DNA of 64,000 nucleotides, taken from Ignavibacteriota bacterium (GTDB taxonomy: Bacteria > Bacteroidota > Ignavibacteria > SZUA-365). Position 1 is the first letter of the stretch; every line of letters begins with the position of its first letter. Below the pieces are notes generated by a model that saw nothing but the letters and a program-made list of their open reading frames with translations, ran no database searches and was not told the DNA's origin. The stretch spans positions 35,079-99,078 of the forward strand of contig JACRFB010000039.1 in the NCBI GenBank assembly GCA_016218045.1, read 5' to 3'. The position numbers and the translations under genes are program-made. Below, one piece after another: positions 27,525-36,300 of this stretch.

Positions 27525-29738
27525 CTACAGGTAGTACAGGTATTTGAGCTTGAGCACGGCCGCCCTATCGCGCACAGTGAGCGGACTGAGTGCGAACTCC
27601 CCGCGCTGCTGCACTTCATTGATCGCGAGGTAGAGCCAGCTTTTTGGAAGAAACTGCCAGGCGAAGCGGAGCCCCGCGAGTATTTGTTCCACCCGGTCCG
27701 TCATCATCGACGAGTGGTAATCGATGTACGAGATGTCGACGTACGCGTAAATGCTCAAGTCGTTTACGGGTATGAACGAGAGGAAGGGCCTCGTGTTCCA
27801 TGTGATATCTTCGATATGCCGGTCAGGATCCCATTCCACAAATCCCTGGAACGATGATCCAACCTGAAGCATGTCCCATGGCCGCCAACTCGCTTCAAGT
27901 TCACCTCGAAAGAAATCGCCCTCATAGCCGCGCCGGAAGTTGTAGGTGTGGGCGAACTCGCTCCAGAAAGCCGCGCTCCATTTTGGCGATATCGAGAACC
28001 AGGTCGCGAGACTTGCCGCCGAGGATGTGTATTCGAACACACTATCTCGGGATCTGCCTGCCTCGAAGTTGAATTCGCCACCCCAATTCGAACGGAACTG
28101 CATGTTGAATCCGGCGAGCAGTTTCCGATCCGTGTATAAATCCGCGTGTTCATACGTAGCGGAGCCCCCCCCGTATGTGCTCAATTCGCGAAGTGATCCT
28201 TCCTCGAAGTACCAGCGCGGACCAATGAGCGCGACGATGTCGCTCAGGCCACGCCAGGGCACGAAGCCGACGTCATCGATGTCGAAGCGATTGCCGATCG
28301 CTCGCGCCTTGACCGCCGCCGCCCAGTGTTCCTTCGTGAGTGTAAATCCCGCCGATGCGGCGTAGTCGCCCTTGTTCTCTCGCTGCGAGCGCGCGAGCTG
28401 CCAGGCGAGCTGCCAGTCGGCATCACGCACCACCCCGTCGATGTCGAGAACTGCATTGGTTTTGTCGCCAGTCATTGCACCCACGGCGAGCGCGCCGATG
28501 CTGAATTTTTCGGAGCCGCTGGATTTCACCCGGCCCGCCGCATAGGTCGTGCCGGGCACCACGTTCACGGCCGTGTCGGCACCGTATTCCTGCTCCGCCG
28601 CGCGCGCGACAAAACCGCCGTACTCGACATCGCCCCAGCGCCCGAAGGCCTTTGCACCGACACTCAATGGAATCATGCTGCCGTCGGGAAGAATGCGGCC
28701 TATGCGGCGCGAGTAGAAGAGTTCGAGCGGCGAATAAAATCCGCTGTTCCGTTGTTTGCCCGAGGCCATGAACACCTCGTTGCCCTCGGTAAAGAAGGGC
28801 CGGCGCTCGCTGTAATAAGTTTCGTACCGCGAGATGTTGAACTCGAAGGGATCGGCTTCGATCTGTGCAAAATCGGGATTGGCTGTAAGCTGGAAGGTGA
28901 GCGTCTTCGAGGGATTGTAGAAGATGTCGAGACCCGCATCCGGATCCACCTTCATTGCACCCGATTCAATACGATGTGCTTTTAACAAGCCCACGGGATA
29001 AAACTCCAAGCCCAAACCGTGCGCGGTAGGACGAATCTCGTCGAGAAGCAGAGTGCCGAAACGCGAGATGCGCTGTCCCTCATTCTGCTGATACGCGCAC
29101 CAGTAGATGTCCTCGCCATCGGTGGGCCGCCAACGGTCGAAATCGAGTCCCCATACGGTGAGTGAACCGTCGTACTGTATCGAGCGGAAAGGGATGCGCA
29201 TTTCCACCGCGTAGCCCCAGCCGTATGTGCGCGCGGCCGAGAACCACACACCGTCCCACGCGTAGTCGCGGTTGCGCGCGTCGTCGAGCAGACGGCAGTC
29301 GCCGCGCACGCCGCCGGCCGAGACCGCAAATTTGTACGCCGTCTGTTTGTCGCCGAAGGTGTCGAGCATCAGCGACACCACGTCGCCGCCGTAGTCGTCG
29401 AGCACGCCCGTGTTGGTCTGGATGTTTGCCGGATCGTCTTCGCAGAGCATGAGGCAGTACAACGCCTCGTCGGTCGCAAGGACTTTGGCGATGGTGCGCC
29501 GCGAGGGGGGCTTGCCGTGATAGGGCTGGAACTGCTCGAAGTCCGCAACCGAATCGGCCGCCATCCAGGCGGATTCGATGCGTCCGTCGATTTCGATGGC
29601 TGAAGGAGCGCGACGCAACCGCAGCGACTTGGTGGATTTCTGTGTCCATGCGGTCGCGACGGCCATGAGAAACAGGACAGAGGCGCAGAGCGCATACCGC
29701 AGCGAGCCGCGTGCGAGGTCTGCTCCGAATCGTCTCAT
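27525..29738 (-). CDS. DUF5916-family outer-membrane protein with CBM9-like N-terminus
   Basis: 737 residues from ATG 29738; a start at 29792 would add 18 residues before the signal peptide (LRYALCASVLFLMAVATAWTQ). The N-terminal domain (IEIDGRIESAWMAADSV ... EALYCLMLCEDD ... YAVEMRIPF) is like CBM9 carbohydrate-binding domains; the rest is the DUF5916 barrel-like domain with the family hallmarks FFTEGNEVF and FYSRRIGR. It is probably an outer-membrane barrel; the substrate is unknown. Family members are common in Bacteroidota and relatives. The stop is 139 bases downstream of the ASST-like gene's start, same strand, so it may be transcribed first. Confidence 0.88.
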   Translation of the reverse strand: MRRFGADLARGSLRYALCASVLFLMAVATAWTQKSTKSLRLRRAPSAIEIDGRIESAWMAADSVADFEQFQPYHGKPPSRRTIAKVLATDEALYCLMLCEDDPANIQTNTGVLDDYGGDVVSLMLDTFGDKQTAYKFAVSAGGVRGDCRLLDDARNRDYAWDGVWFSAARTYGWGYAVEMRIPFRSIQYDGSLTVWGLDFDRWRPTDGEDIYWCAYQQNEGQRISRFGTLLLDEIRPTAHGLGLEFYPVGLLKAHRIESGAMKVDPDAGLDIFYNPSKTLTFQLTANPDFAQIEADPFEFNISRYETYYSERRPFFTEGNEVFMASGKQRNSGFYSPLELFYSRRIGRILPDGSMIPLSVGAKAFGRWGDVEYGGFVARAAEQEYGADTAVNVVPGTTYAAGRVKSSGSEKFSIGALAVGAMTGDKTNAVLDIDGVVRDADWQLAWQLARSQRENKGDYAASAGFTLTKEHWAAAVKARAIGNRFDIDDVGFVPWRGLSDIVALIGPRWYFEEGSLRELSTYGGGSATYEHADLYTDRKLLAGFNMQFRSNWGGEFNFEAGRSRDSVFEYTSSAASLATWFSISPKWSAAFWSEFAHTYNFRRGYEGDFFRGELEASWRPWDMLQVGSSFQGFVEWDPDRHIEDITWNTRPFLSFIPVNDLSIYAYVDISYIDYHSSMMTDRVEQILAGLRFAWQFLPKSWLYLAINEVQQRGEFALSPLTVRDRAAVLKLKYLYYL

Positions 29739-29870
29739 GTGTGTAGCGCCGACGGGCGAGAGGGGTAACTCGTTCCCATGGGTCTTCCTCATTGAGGGGA
29801 TGGCCAGCGTAATCCCTCAATATCCGAGAAAGAGGTATTCGAAGCAATTGCTCCGTGCGCCGAAGACGGC

Positions 29871-30422
29871 TCAGCTCGAGACTGCTGCTCCGGCTGCGGC
29901 GGAATCCGCGTGCTGCAGCAGCATGATGTACCAGACGAGCACGACGAGCTGTGCAATATCGTGATTATTGCGGAGCGCGGTGTCGAGATCCAGCCGCGCC
30001 TGTATCTTGAAGATGTCGGAAAAATGCGAATCCTCGACGCCGCTCTTCAGCGTCAGCAGTACGCGTCCCTGCGCATCCGTCACCTGGTGCTGCGTGCCCC
30101 AGAAATTGGCGGATTTGAATTGGTACATGCGACCGTCGGGAAAGCGCAGTTCACCGGTCGATCCGGTCCACCGCGGATGATACGTCGCAAGGTCGGTGTC
30201 GGAACCGTCGCGCCGGAGTGTGACGTGTGTGTTGAAAAAGCCGACGCGTTTCATGGTGAAAACACCGTCGCTGGTTTCGGCGCGTCCCAGCGAACCGAAC
30301 TGTTTCTCGAAGTTCAACGTCGCGAAGGTGCGCGTCCCGTCGGTCAGTTCGAAGGCGCGGGCGAGCGCCTTCGGTTGAATCCATTCGATGGAGAGGCCGA
30401 TGGCGCTTGTGAGGGAGTGCAT
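29871..30422 (-). CDS. Small protein with C-terminal hydrophobic segment, function unknown
   Basis: 183 residues. Start at 30422 with AAGGA 8 bases upstream. Predicted mainly beta (FATLNFEKQFGSLGRAE, GVFTMKRVGFFNTHVTLRR, YQFKSANFWGTQHQV), ending in a hydrophobic helix (IAQLVVLVWYIMLLQ) and an Ala-rich tail. The strand pattern is reminiscent of Tubby/LURP/scramblase-like folds, but that is a guess. Last gene of the LiaI/LiaF-LytS/LytTR operon, 20 bases after the regulator, so it may be a membrane-associated effector of that system. Confidence 0.72.
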   Translation of the reverse strand: MHSLTSAIGLSIEWIQPKALARAFELTDGTRTFATLNFEKQFGSLGRAETSDGVFTMKRVGFFNTHVTLRRDGSDTDLATYHPRWTGSTGELRFPDGRMYQFKSANFWGTQHQVTDAQGRVLLTLKSGVEDSHFSDIFKIQARLDLDTALRNNHDIAQLVVLVWYIMLLQHADSAAAGAAVSS

Positions 30423-30442
30423 GGTGCTGTCCTTGTGAGTGA

Positions 30443-31201
30443 TCAGGATGTGAGGCCGCGGAGCCGGTCGAAGCCGCTGCGGCTGACGGGCAGGGTGCGT
30501 CCGTCGACGAGCACCGCGACGCGGCTGTCCTTTGTGTATGGCTCGATGCGCGCGATGCGCGCGAGATTGACGATGAACGATCGGTGGATGCGGACGAAGC
30601 GCGCGGGATCGAGGTGTTCCTCGATGCGCGCGATGCGCTCCTGCTTGAGGTGGCGTTTTCCGCCCGCGTGTATGCAGATGTAATCGTCCTGCGCCTCGAT
30701 ATAGTCGACCGTGTCGACGGGAATCACAAACACGCGCGATCCGTCGCGCACGAGCAGGCGGTCGAGCGGAGCCCTCTCCGCGCGCACGTCGCGCGCGAGT
30801 GCGGGAGTGTCGGCCGGTTTGTCGGCACGGATGGCCGCGCGCGCGCGGTCGAGCGCGGCGTCGAAGCGCGCCGACGAGAAGGGCTTGAGCAGATAGTCGA
30901 CCGCGTGCACCTCGAAGGCCCGCACGGCGTACTGGTCGTAGGCAGTCGTGAAGATGATGCGGCAGGGTTCGCCGAGAAGTTCGAGCACCTCGAAGCCGGT
31001 CAGCTTGGGCATCTGCACGTCGAGAAACACAAGATCCGGCGCCAGTTCGGTGATGCTTTTCACCGCGTCGAAACCGTTCGCGCACTCGGCGACGACACGG
31101 ATGTCGTCGTGACGCGCCAGGTATTCGAGGACGAGTGCGCGCGCGAGTTCCTCGTCGTCGACGACAATACAGCGGATAAGAGTATCCGATTCTCCGTTCA
31201 C
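30443..31201 (-). CDS. LytTR-family response regulator
   Basis: 252 residues. Receiver domain with D61 as phosphoacceptor (LVFLDVQMPKLTGF) and KPF at the usual Lys position; LytTR DNA-binding domain in the last 100 residues (VDYIEAQDDYICIH, RFVRIHRSFIVNL). The start is a GTG at 31201 that overlaps the kinase stop (GTGA), typical of tight coupling to the LytS-like gene before it. Acts as a transcription regulator phosphorylated by the neighbouring kinase; targets are unknown but its own operon is likely among them. Confidence 0.92.
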   Translation of the reverse strand: MNGESDTLIRCIVVDDEELARALVLEYLARHDDIRVVAECANGFDAVKSITELAPDLVFLDVQMPKLTGFEVLELLGEPCRIIFTTAYDQYAVRAFEVHAVDYLLKPFSSARFDAALDRARAAIRADKPADTPALARDVRAERAPLDRLLVRDGSRVFVIPVDTVDYIEAQDDYICIHAGGKRHLKQERIARIEEHLDPARFVRIHRSFIVNLARIARIEPYTKDSRVAVLVDGRTLPVSRSGFDRLRGLTS

Positions 31202-32262
31202 GCGGCGGCCTCGGGACAGGGCAGTGATATGCGGGCAATATACGACGTGTCGCCGACACGCGTGTCGAACTGCGCGCCGCCGCCGTAGAGCAGACGCAGC
31301 CGGTTCCGGATGATCGCGTGTCCCAAACCCGTGCCGCCGCGCGGCACGGCCTCGGGATCGAGATCGTTCCGTATCTCGATGCGCAGCGTGACGCCCATGC
31401 GTGTGATGGAGACGGCGATGACACCGCCGTCCACCAGGTGCGCGATGCCGTGTTTGACGGCGTTCTCCGCCAGCGGCTGCAGCAGCAGGGCGGGCACCGC
31501 GCAGTCGAGCGCGGCCGGATCGATCGCGCGCTCGACGAGGAGCCGCTCGCCGAAACGCGCGCGCTCTATGGCCAGGAATTCGTCGAGCAGCGCGAGTTCT
31601 TCGCGCAGGGGCAGTGTTTCCCGTCCTCCTGCCGCGAGACTCCCGCGGAAGTACTCGGCGAGCAGCAGGCACATCTCGCGTGCGGCCGCCGCGTCGCGTG
31701 TCGTGAGCGCGCTGATCGAGTTCAGACTGTTGAACAGGAAGTGCGGATTGACCTGGCTTCGCAGCGCGCGCAGTTCGGCCTCGCGCGCCAGCATGCCGAG
31801 TTCGAGCGCGCGCTGCCCGGTTTCGCGCGCGGCGCGCATCGACAGCAGCAGGTAATGCGCGACGATCGAGCCGATGTAGAGCAACGCCCCTGTGCCGCCC
31901 CATGCAGGGAGCGCCGCGCGGTAGGCGTCGACGGCGCCGACGGCGCCGAACATTTCCCCCAGAGCGTAGGACCACACACCGCCCATGCCGAGCCAGATCG
32001 CCGCCGAACCCAAAGCCGATCCGGTGTACACAAGGATGTAGCGGAGCGGCATCCCCTCGTCAAGCGGGAGCGACCTGCAGATGTACCACGGGGACAGGCA
32101 GACGAAACTATAGACGAGAAACAGCGGCAGAGCGAGCGCGAGTCCGAGCTTCCACGACACGATCCCCGCCAGCGCGAGGAGCGCCCCGAATCCCGCGCCC
32201 GCCGCGAGCCACACGGCGAGCGCAAAGAGCAGGGCGCTGCGGTTTCCCAGGAGAGGGTGCAT
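31198..32262 (-). CDS. LytS-like sensor histidine kinase
   Basis: 354 residues. Four or five hydrophobic segments in the first 140 residues, then the His_kinase domain of the LytS/YehU type (LRSQVNPHFLFNSLNSI with the phosphorylatable His, and QPLAENAVKHGI), with a short HATPase (GGTGLGHAIIRNRL). No large extracytoplasmic loop, so it probably senses membrane or partner-protein state. It overlaps the LytTR regulator by 4 bases and follows the LiaF-like gene by 3 bases. Confidence 0.92.
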   Translation of the reverse strand: MHPLLGNRSALLFALAVWLAAGAGFGALLALAGIVSWKLGLALALPLFLVYSFVCLSPWYICRSLPLDEGMPLRYILVYTGSALGSAAIWLGMGGVWSYALGEMFGAVGAVDAYRAALPAWGGTGALLYIGSIVAHYLLLSMRAARETGQRALELGMLAREAELRALRSQVNPHFLFNSLNSISALTTRDAAAAREMCLLLAEYFRGSLAAGGRETLPLREELALLDEFLAIERARFGERLLVERAIDPAALDCAVPALLLQPLAENAVKHGIAHLVDGGVIAVSITRMGVTLRIEIRNDLDPEAVPRGGTGLGHAIIRNRLRLLYGGGAQFDTRVGDTSYIARISLPCPEAAA

Positions 32263-32265
32263 GGA

Positions 32266-32961
32266 TCAGTTGTGAATTTCCATGCCGCCCATGATTGCGT
32301 AGCCGCGCACAACGAGACGCGGTGCGCCCGGCTGCAAGGGCCTCTGGGTTTTATCCTCGAAGCCGCCGAGAATGGGAATCGCGACAACCTGCACGTTCCA
32401 CTCGTGCGGCACGTGCAGCTCCACGCCGCCCCAGAACGCGAACACGTTGAGCACGGCTTCGCCGCGTGTGATAGTGGCGCCGCGCAGATCGATTTCGGCG
32501 CCGCCCATGATCGCCGTTATTTCGCCGCCCTGAAAGTCGTGTGTTGTAACGGATCGATTAAAACCGCTCATGATGGCAAGTCCGTTCAGCACAGAGGACG
32601 CCTCCTGCGCGCTCGATATTCCGCGCGCGCTGCGCATACTGCGCATGACGATGCCGCCGCCTATCAGAATCAGCACCAAAGGCCAGAGTCCCATGATGCT
32701 GAAGGACAACCAATCGAAATTCCGGGCGACAAGGAGCACACCGATCAACGCGACCGCAGCGCCCCAGACGCGGGCGCCCGCGGTGTCGGCGCGTAATGTC
32801 ATGAAACCGCCGAGTGCCACAAAGACGAGGGGCCAGAACCGCAGCCAGGCGGCCGCGTTCATGACTTCGATATTGTCGAGGGTGATGAGCAGACCGATCG
32901 CCACGATAAATACACCGATGATGGCCTGAGCTCCCCATGCGGGGTGTCGTTTAGTTTCCAT
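32266..32961 (-). CDS. LiaF-like membrane protein (cell-envelope stress family)
   Basis: 231 residues. Four hydrophobic segments in the first 110 residues (IIGVFIVAIGLLITLDN, WLRFWPLVFVALGGFM, AAVALIGVLLVARNF, LWPLVLILIGGGIVM), then the C-terminal LiaF/DUF2154-like beta domain with repeated glycines (TAIMGGAEIDLRGA, VFAFWGGVELHVP, YAIMGGMEIHN). GGAG precedes the start at 32961. In Firmicutes LiaF restrains a kinase under envelope stress; here the kinase is of the LytS type. Overlaps the upstream gene by 11 bases. Confidence 0.87.
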   Translation of the reverse strand: METKRHPAWGAQAIIGVFIVAIGLLITLDNIEVMNAAAWLRFWPLVFVALGGFMTLRADTAGARVWGAAVALIGVLLVARNFDWLSFSIMGLWPLVLILIGGGIVMRSMRSARGISSAQEASSVLNGLAIMSGFNRSVTTHDFQGGEITAIMGGAEIDLRGATITRGEAVLNVFAFWGGVELHVPHEWNVQVVAIPILGGFEDKTQRPLQPGAPRLVVRGYAIMGGMEIHN

Positions 32962-33334
32962 TGCCGTACTCCGCTTCGATTCTCTGCGATTCGCGCGCCT
33001 TCTCGACCGCCCGCCACACCATGCCGATGCCGAAGCCGACGAGCAGTATCGGCCATGAGGTGCCGAAGGTCAGGCCGAAAATATGCTGCACAGACACGAG
33101 CAGCCAGCCGCCGACAAAGGTGAGCCACACGCCCTCGCCGCGCTGTTTGGAATTGGCCGCGGTCACGAGCTTGTCAAGTCCGACGGCCACAATGATCAGC
33201 GGCCAGTAGCTCCAGACGGAGCCGATGTCAAGCAGGCGGAAATTGGACAGCAGGAGCAAGACGCCCGCGGCCATGATCAGGACGCCGGTCAGGACTTTGC
33301 CGCGGTGGTGTTTGAATGAATGTGAACTGCGCAT
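32951..33334 (-). CDS. LiaI/LiaF-type transmembrane protein (DUF5668-like)
   Basis: 127 residues. Hydrophobic segments at about 15-32 (VLTGVLIMAAGVLLLLSNF), 42-57 and 72-105 (WLTFVGGWLLVSVQHIFGL, WPILLVGFGIGMVW) and a short charged tail. GGAGG stands 6 bases before the ATG. First gene of the five-gene operon with LiaF-like, LytS-like, LytTR and unknown proteins. Paralogous in its membrane part to the next gene. Confidence 0.82.
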   Translation of the reverse strand: MRSSHSFKHHRGKVLTGVLIMAAGVLLLLSNFRLLDIGSVWSYWPLIIVAVGLDKLVTAANSKQRGEGVWLTFVGGWLLVSVQHIFGLTFGTSWPILLVGFGIGMVWRAVEKARESQRIEAEYGNGN

Positions 33335-33439
33335 ATGAACCTCCGGGTTGTGTTGCGTGGTATCTGCCCGAATCTACAGACAATGGCCCGCGAAGTTTCA
33401 CGCGTGTCGGTGAATGACGCATCGGATCGGTGAACGGCG

Positions 33440-33476
33440 AAAAAAAAGCCCCCGTCACACAGAACGTGACGGGGGC
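33440..33476 (-). terminator. Rho-independent terminator after the porin gene
   Basis: Stem of 10-11 base pairs (33449-33458 with 33466-33475), 7-base loop, then eight T on the minus strand. It ends the ammonium transporter-porin transcript and protects the following operon from read-through. Confidence 0.9.
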
Positions 33477-33507
33477 CGCGCCGTCGGCCGGCCGTACCAT
33501 ACCCCCA

Positions 33508-34605
33508 CTAGTACACGTACAGCAGATTAAGACCGATCGTCGTCTGTGAGTCGGTGTATTCTCCCGCCTTCTGGAAGACGGTTTTATCGGACGTGTCCAT
33601 ACGAAGATCCATACGTATCACGAGTCCCTTCGCGGGCCGGTACTCGGGTGTCACCGTGATGCCCGTGAGTTTCTGCGCAACACCCGTGCGCGACCCGTCG
33701 GTGTCGTCGAACATTTCACCGCGCAGCGATACGGCGAACATCTCGCAGGGCATGTAACGCAGGTATCCGGCGAAACCGCTCCACGCAACCGACTCGCTGC
33801 TGTTGGGCACCGCCTCGCTGCCGAAGTCGGCGTTCGCCGCGATGGTCAGAGATCCGCTGATCGAATACGCCGCGCTGAAATCGAACACGCTGCGTGTGTC
33901 GCTGTTGTTGCCGCTCTGTTCGGGTCCGCTGATCGCATTGGCGTACACCGACAGCCCGTCCACCGGCGACAGGAACACCTGCGCACCGAGACTTTTCGAC
34001 GCGTTGTTGTCGACCGCGAGATCCCAGCCGTTGACAACAAAACACGCGAGCGAGAATGACGGCGAGAACGCGTATCCGGCGCGAAGCCCGGTGTGTGTGA
34101 AGGGAATCGCGTAGCCGAAGAGGAAGGAACGCGAGTAGTTGTCGTTCCATCCGTCGTGACCTTCGATCACTTCCCAGCCGAGCGGGGTGACGAATTTGCC
34201 GACGTCGATCTTCAGGCCGTTGCCCAGCGGCGCCATCCACGTCACGTACATCTGCTGCACGTCGATGTCGCCCCCGGTGAAGCCGGAGGAGCGTGTGAGA
34301 GGCGGTATCGAGGCGCCGCCCGCGAGGTCGAGCCGGAAGCCCGCGTCGCCTCGCTCGGCGGCGTCGCGCTTGAATGACAGTTCGAACACGTCGAGCGTGA
34401 AGGTGTTGTGGGCGCCATCGAACACGCGGAACATGTTCCGCCCGGTGTCGGGCTTGTTCAGGTTGTAGCAGAAGCCGGTGGAGACAAAACCGTTGACGGT
34501 GACAGTCTCAAACCACGATTTTGATTTTCCTTCGTCCTGCGCGGCAAGGCGAGGCGACAGAAGTCCGCAGACGACAACTGCGGCGAGTATTAGTGTGATT
34601 CGCAT
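33508..34605 (-). CDS. OmpL-like beta-barrel porin (BBP2 family)
   Basis: 365 residues. Signal peptide (MRITLILAAVVVCGLLSPRLAAQ), then VNGFVSTGFCYN, FTLDVFELSFKRDA, VQQMYVTWMAP and IDVGKFVTPLGWEVIEG, the hallmarks of putative beta-barrel porin-2 proteins; alternating strands to the end (IGLNLLYVY) fit an outer-membrane barrel. AAAAGGA precedes the start. It lies 12 bases after the ammonium transporter on the same strand, so it probably provides the outer-membrane pore for ammonium or small solutes. Confidence 0.9.
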   Translation of the reverse strand: MRITLILAAVVVCGLLSPRLAAQDEGKSKSWFETVTVNGFVSTGFCYNLNKPDTGRNMFRVFDGAHNTFTLDVFELSFKRDAAERGDAGFRLDLAGGASIPPLTRSSGFTGGDIDVQQMYVTWMAPLGNGLKIDVGKFVTPLGWEVIEGHDGWNDNYSRSFLFGYAIPFTHTGLRAGYAFSPSFSLACFVVNGWDLAVDNNASKSLGAQVFLSPVDGLSVYANAISGPEQSGNNSDTRSVFDFSAAYSISGSLTIAANADFGSEAVPNSSESVAWSGFAGYLRYMPCEMFAVSLRGEMFDDTDGSRTGVAQKLTGITVTPEYRPAKGLVIRMDLRMDTSDKTVFQKAGEYTDSQTTIGLNLLYVY

Positions 34606-34617
34606 CGGGATTTCCTT

Positions 34618-35838
34618 TTATCGGTCTTCGAGATAGGCGATCTCGCCGTGCAGCGATTCGTCGAGGCCGCTGGTTTCGTCACCGCTCTCCACACGGACGG
34701 GGGTGACCTTGTTGATCAGCCACAGCATGCCGTACGTGAAGGCGAAGGCCCACACGGACGATATCGCGACGGCCGCGAGCTGCTTCAGGAAGAACGAGGT
34801 GTTGCCGCCGAGCAGTCCTTCGACGCCCGCGGGATTAAACGACGTGGATGCAAAAACGCCAAGGAGAATGACGCCCAGCATGCCGCCCACACCGTGCACG
34901 CCCCACACGTCGAGCGCGTCGTCGAGCTGCAGTTTGTTTTTCAGCATGACCGCGCCGTAACAGACGATACCGGCGATGATGCCGATGATCACCGCGGTGG
35001 TGGGGGACACAAAGCCGGCCGCCGGCGTGATGGTCGCGAGTCCTGCCACGGCGCCCGTGAGGAGGCCGACAAACTTGGGTTTTTTCGCCAGTATCCAATC
35101 CATCAACAGCCAGGTGACCGCGGCGAACGAGGCCGCGACGTCGGTGTTGAGGAAGGCGCTTGCGGTGACGGCGTCGACGCGGAATTCGCTGCCCGCGTTA
35201 AAACCGTACCAGCCGAACCAGAGGAGTCCGGTGCCGAGCGCCACGAGGGGGATGCTGTGCGGACCGTGGTCCACAACCTTTCTGCGGCCCACAAAAAGCA
35301 CGGAGGCGAGCGCCGCCATGCCGGCGATGTTATGCACCACGATACCGCCGGCAAAATCGAGAACACCCCACTGCTGCAGGAAGCCGCCGCCCCACACCAT
35401 GTGAACGAAGGGGAAGTACACAAAAATCAGCCAACCGGTGAGGAACCACATGTAGGCCTTGAACGTGACACGATTTGTGAAGGCGCCGGTGATGAGGGCC
35501 GGCGTGATGATGGCGAACATCATCTGATACGCAATGAATACCAAAAGAGGAATGCCGTCGTTGATGGGGGAGGGTGTGTTCAGATCCACTCCGCGAAGGA
35601 AGGCCATGTCGAGATTTCCGATGATGCCGCCGACATCGCCGCTGAAACACAGCGAATAGCCGAAGAGGAACCACAGGACCGTGGTCCATCCCATCGAAAC
35701 GAAACTTTGAATCATGATTGTGAGGACGTTCTTGCGTCCGACGAGGCCGCCGTAGAAAAAGGCGAGTCCCGGGGTCATGAGCATGACCAGACTGCTGCAT
35801 AACAGCATGAAGCCGGTATTCCCGGTGTCAATGACCAT
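34618..35838 (-). CDS. amt: Ammonium transporter Amt
   Basis: 406 residues, eleven membrane segments expected. The twin pore histidines are present, H169 (IVVHNIAGM) and H315 (VWGVHGVGG), as is the C-terminal SGLDESLHGEIAY signature. The start at 35838 was chosen for AGGAG 7 bases upstream; an earlier in-frame ATG (35886) would add a non-hydrophobic tail. Carries ammonium across the inner membrane. A GlnK/PII gene usually follows amt, but here the neighbour is a porin and no PII gene is visible. Confidence 0.96.
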   Translation of the reverse strand: MVIDTGNTGFMLLCSSLVMLMTPGLAFFYGGLVGRKNVLTIMIQSFVSMGWTTVLWFLFGYSLCFSGDVGGIIGNLDMAFLRGVDLNTPSPINDGIPLLVFIAYQMMFAIITPALITGAFTNRVTFKAYMWFLTGWLIFVYFPFVHMVWGGGFLQQWGVLDFAGGIVVHNIAGMAALASVLFVGRRKVVDHGPHSIPLVALGTGLLWFGWYGFNAGSEFRVDAVTASAFLNTDVAASFAAVTWLLMDWILAKKPKFVGLLTGAVAGLATITPAAGFVSPTTAVIIGIIAGIVCYGAVMLKNKLQLDDALDVWGVHGVGGMLGVILLGVFASTSFNPAGVEGLLGGNTSFFLKQLAAVAISSVWAFAFTYGMLWLINKVTPVRVESGDETSGLDESLHGEIAYLEDR

Positions 35839-35981
35839 CGAAGTGCTCCTGCTAGGTACTGAATGGTGGTGCCGCCGAGGCGGCATTGTAGGCCATTCAA
35901 ACTAGCGCCTCCCGTACAACCCGGGCGTATGTGCGGGCTGATTCTTTTGTAGGGTTTTCCTGACACTGGTTCGAGACTGGA

Positions 35982-36300
35982 CCTGTCTCCTGTCTCCTCA
36001 CGCTCGTGTAAGGATACAGGAGGAAGGAGTCAGGAGTCACGGGTTGATACGAATCGTGTCTCCTGTCTCCTGTATCCTGTCTCCTCATACTCGTGTAAGG
36101 ATACAGGAGGAAGGAGTCAGGAGTCACGGGTTGATACGAATCGTGTCTCCTGTCTCCTGTATCCTGTCTCCTCACACTCGTGTAAGGATACAGGAGGAAG
36201 GAGTCAGGAGTCACGCGTTAATACAAATCGTGTATCCTGTCTCCTCACACTCGTGTAACGATACAGGAGGAAGGAGTCAGGAGTCACGGATCGATACAAG
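35982..36300. repeat. 87-bp tandem repeat, about four copies
   Basis: Copies start at 36056, 36143 and 36230 with an exact 87-base period, plus a partial copy from about 35982; the last copy has lost about 14 bases inside. Each unit has an inverted repeat (TCCTGTATCC with GGATACAGGA) so it can fold, and runs of the phrase GTCTCCTGT / GGAGTCAGGAGTCA. The array stops at the base touching the stop codon (36301) of the minus-strand regulator. A frame open across it encodes only the repeat. The rest of the gap up to the amt start (35839-35981) shows nothing clear beyond space for its promoter. Confidence 0.92.

Noticed and set aside
35897..36214. A frame open on the minus strand across the 87-bp array
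   Set aside because: It encodes only the translated repeat (because 87 is a multiple of 3), lacks a convincing start and ribosome site, and resembles no protein.
35982..36300. CRISPR array
   Set aside because: Units are directly tandem with no unique spacers, and no cas genes are near.
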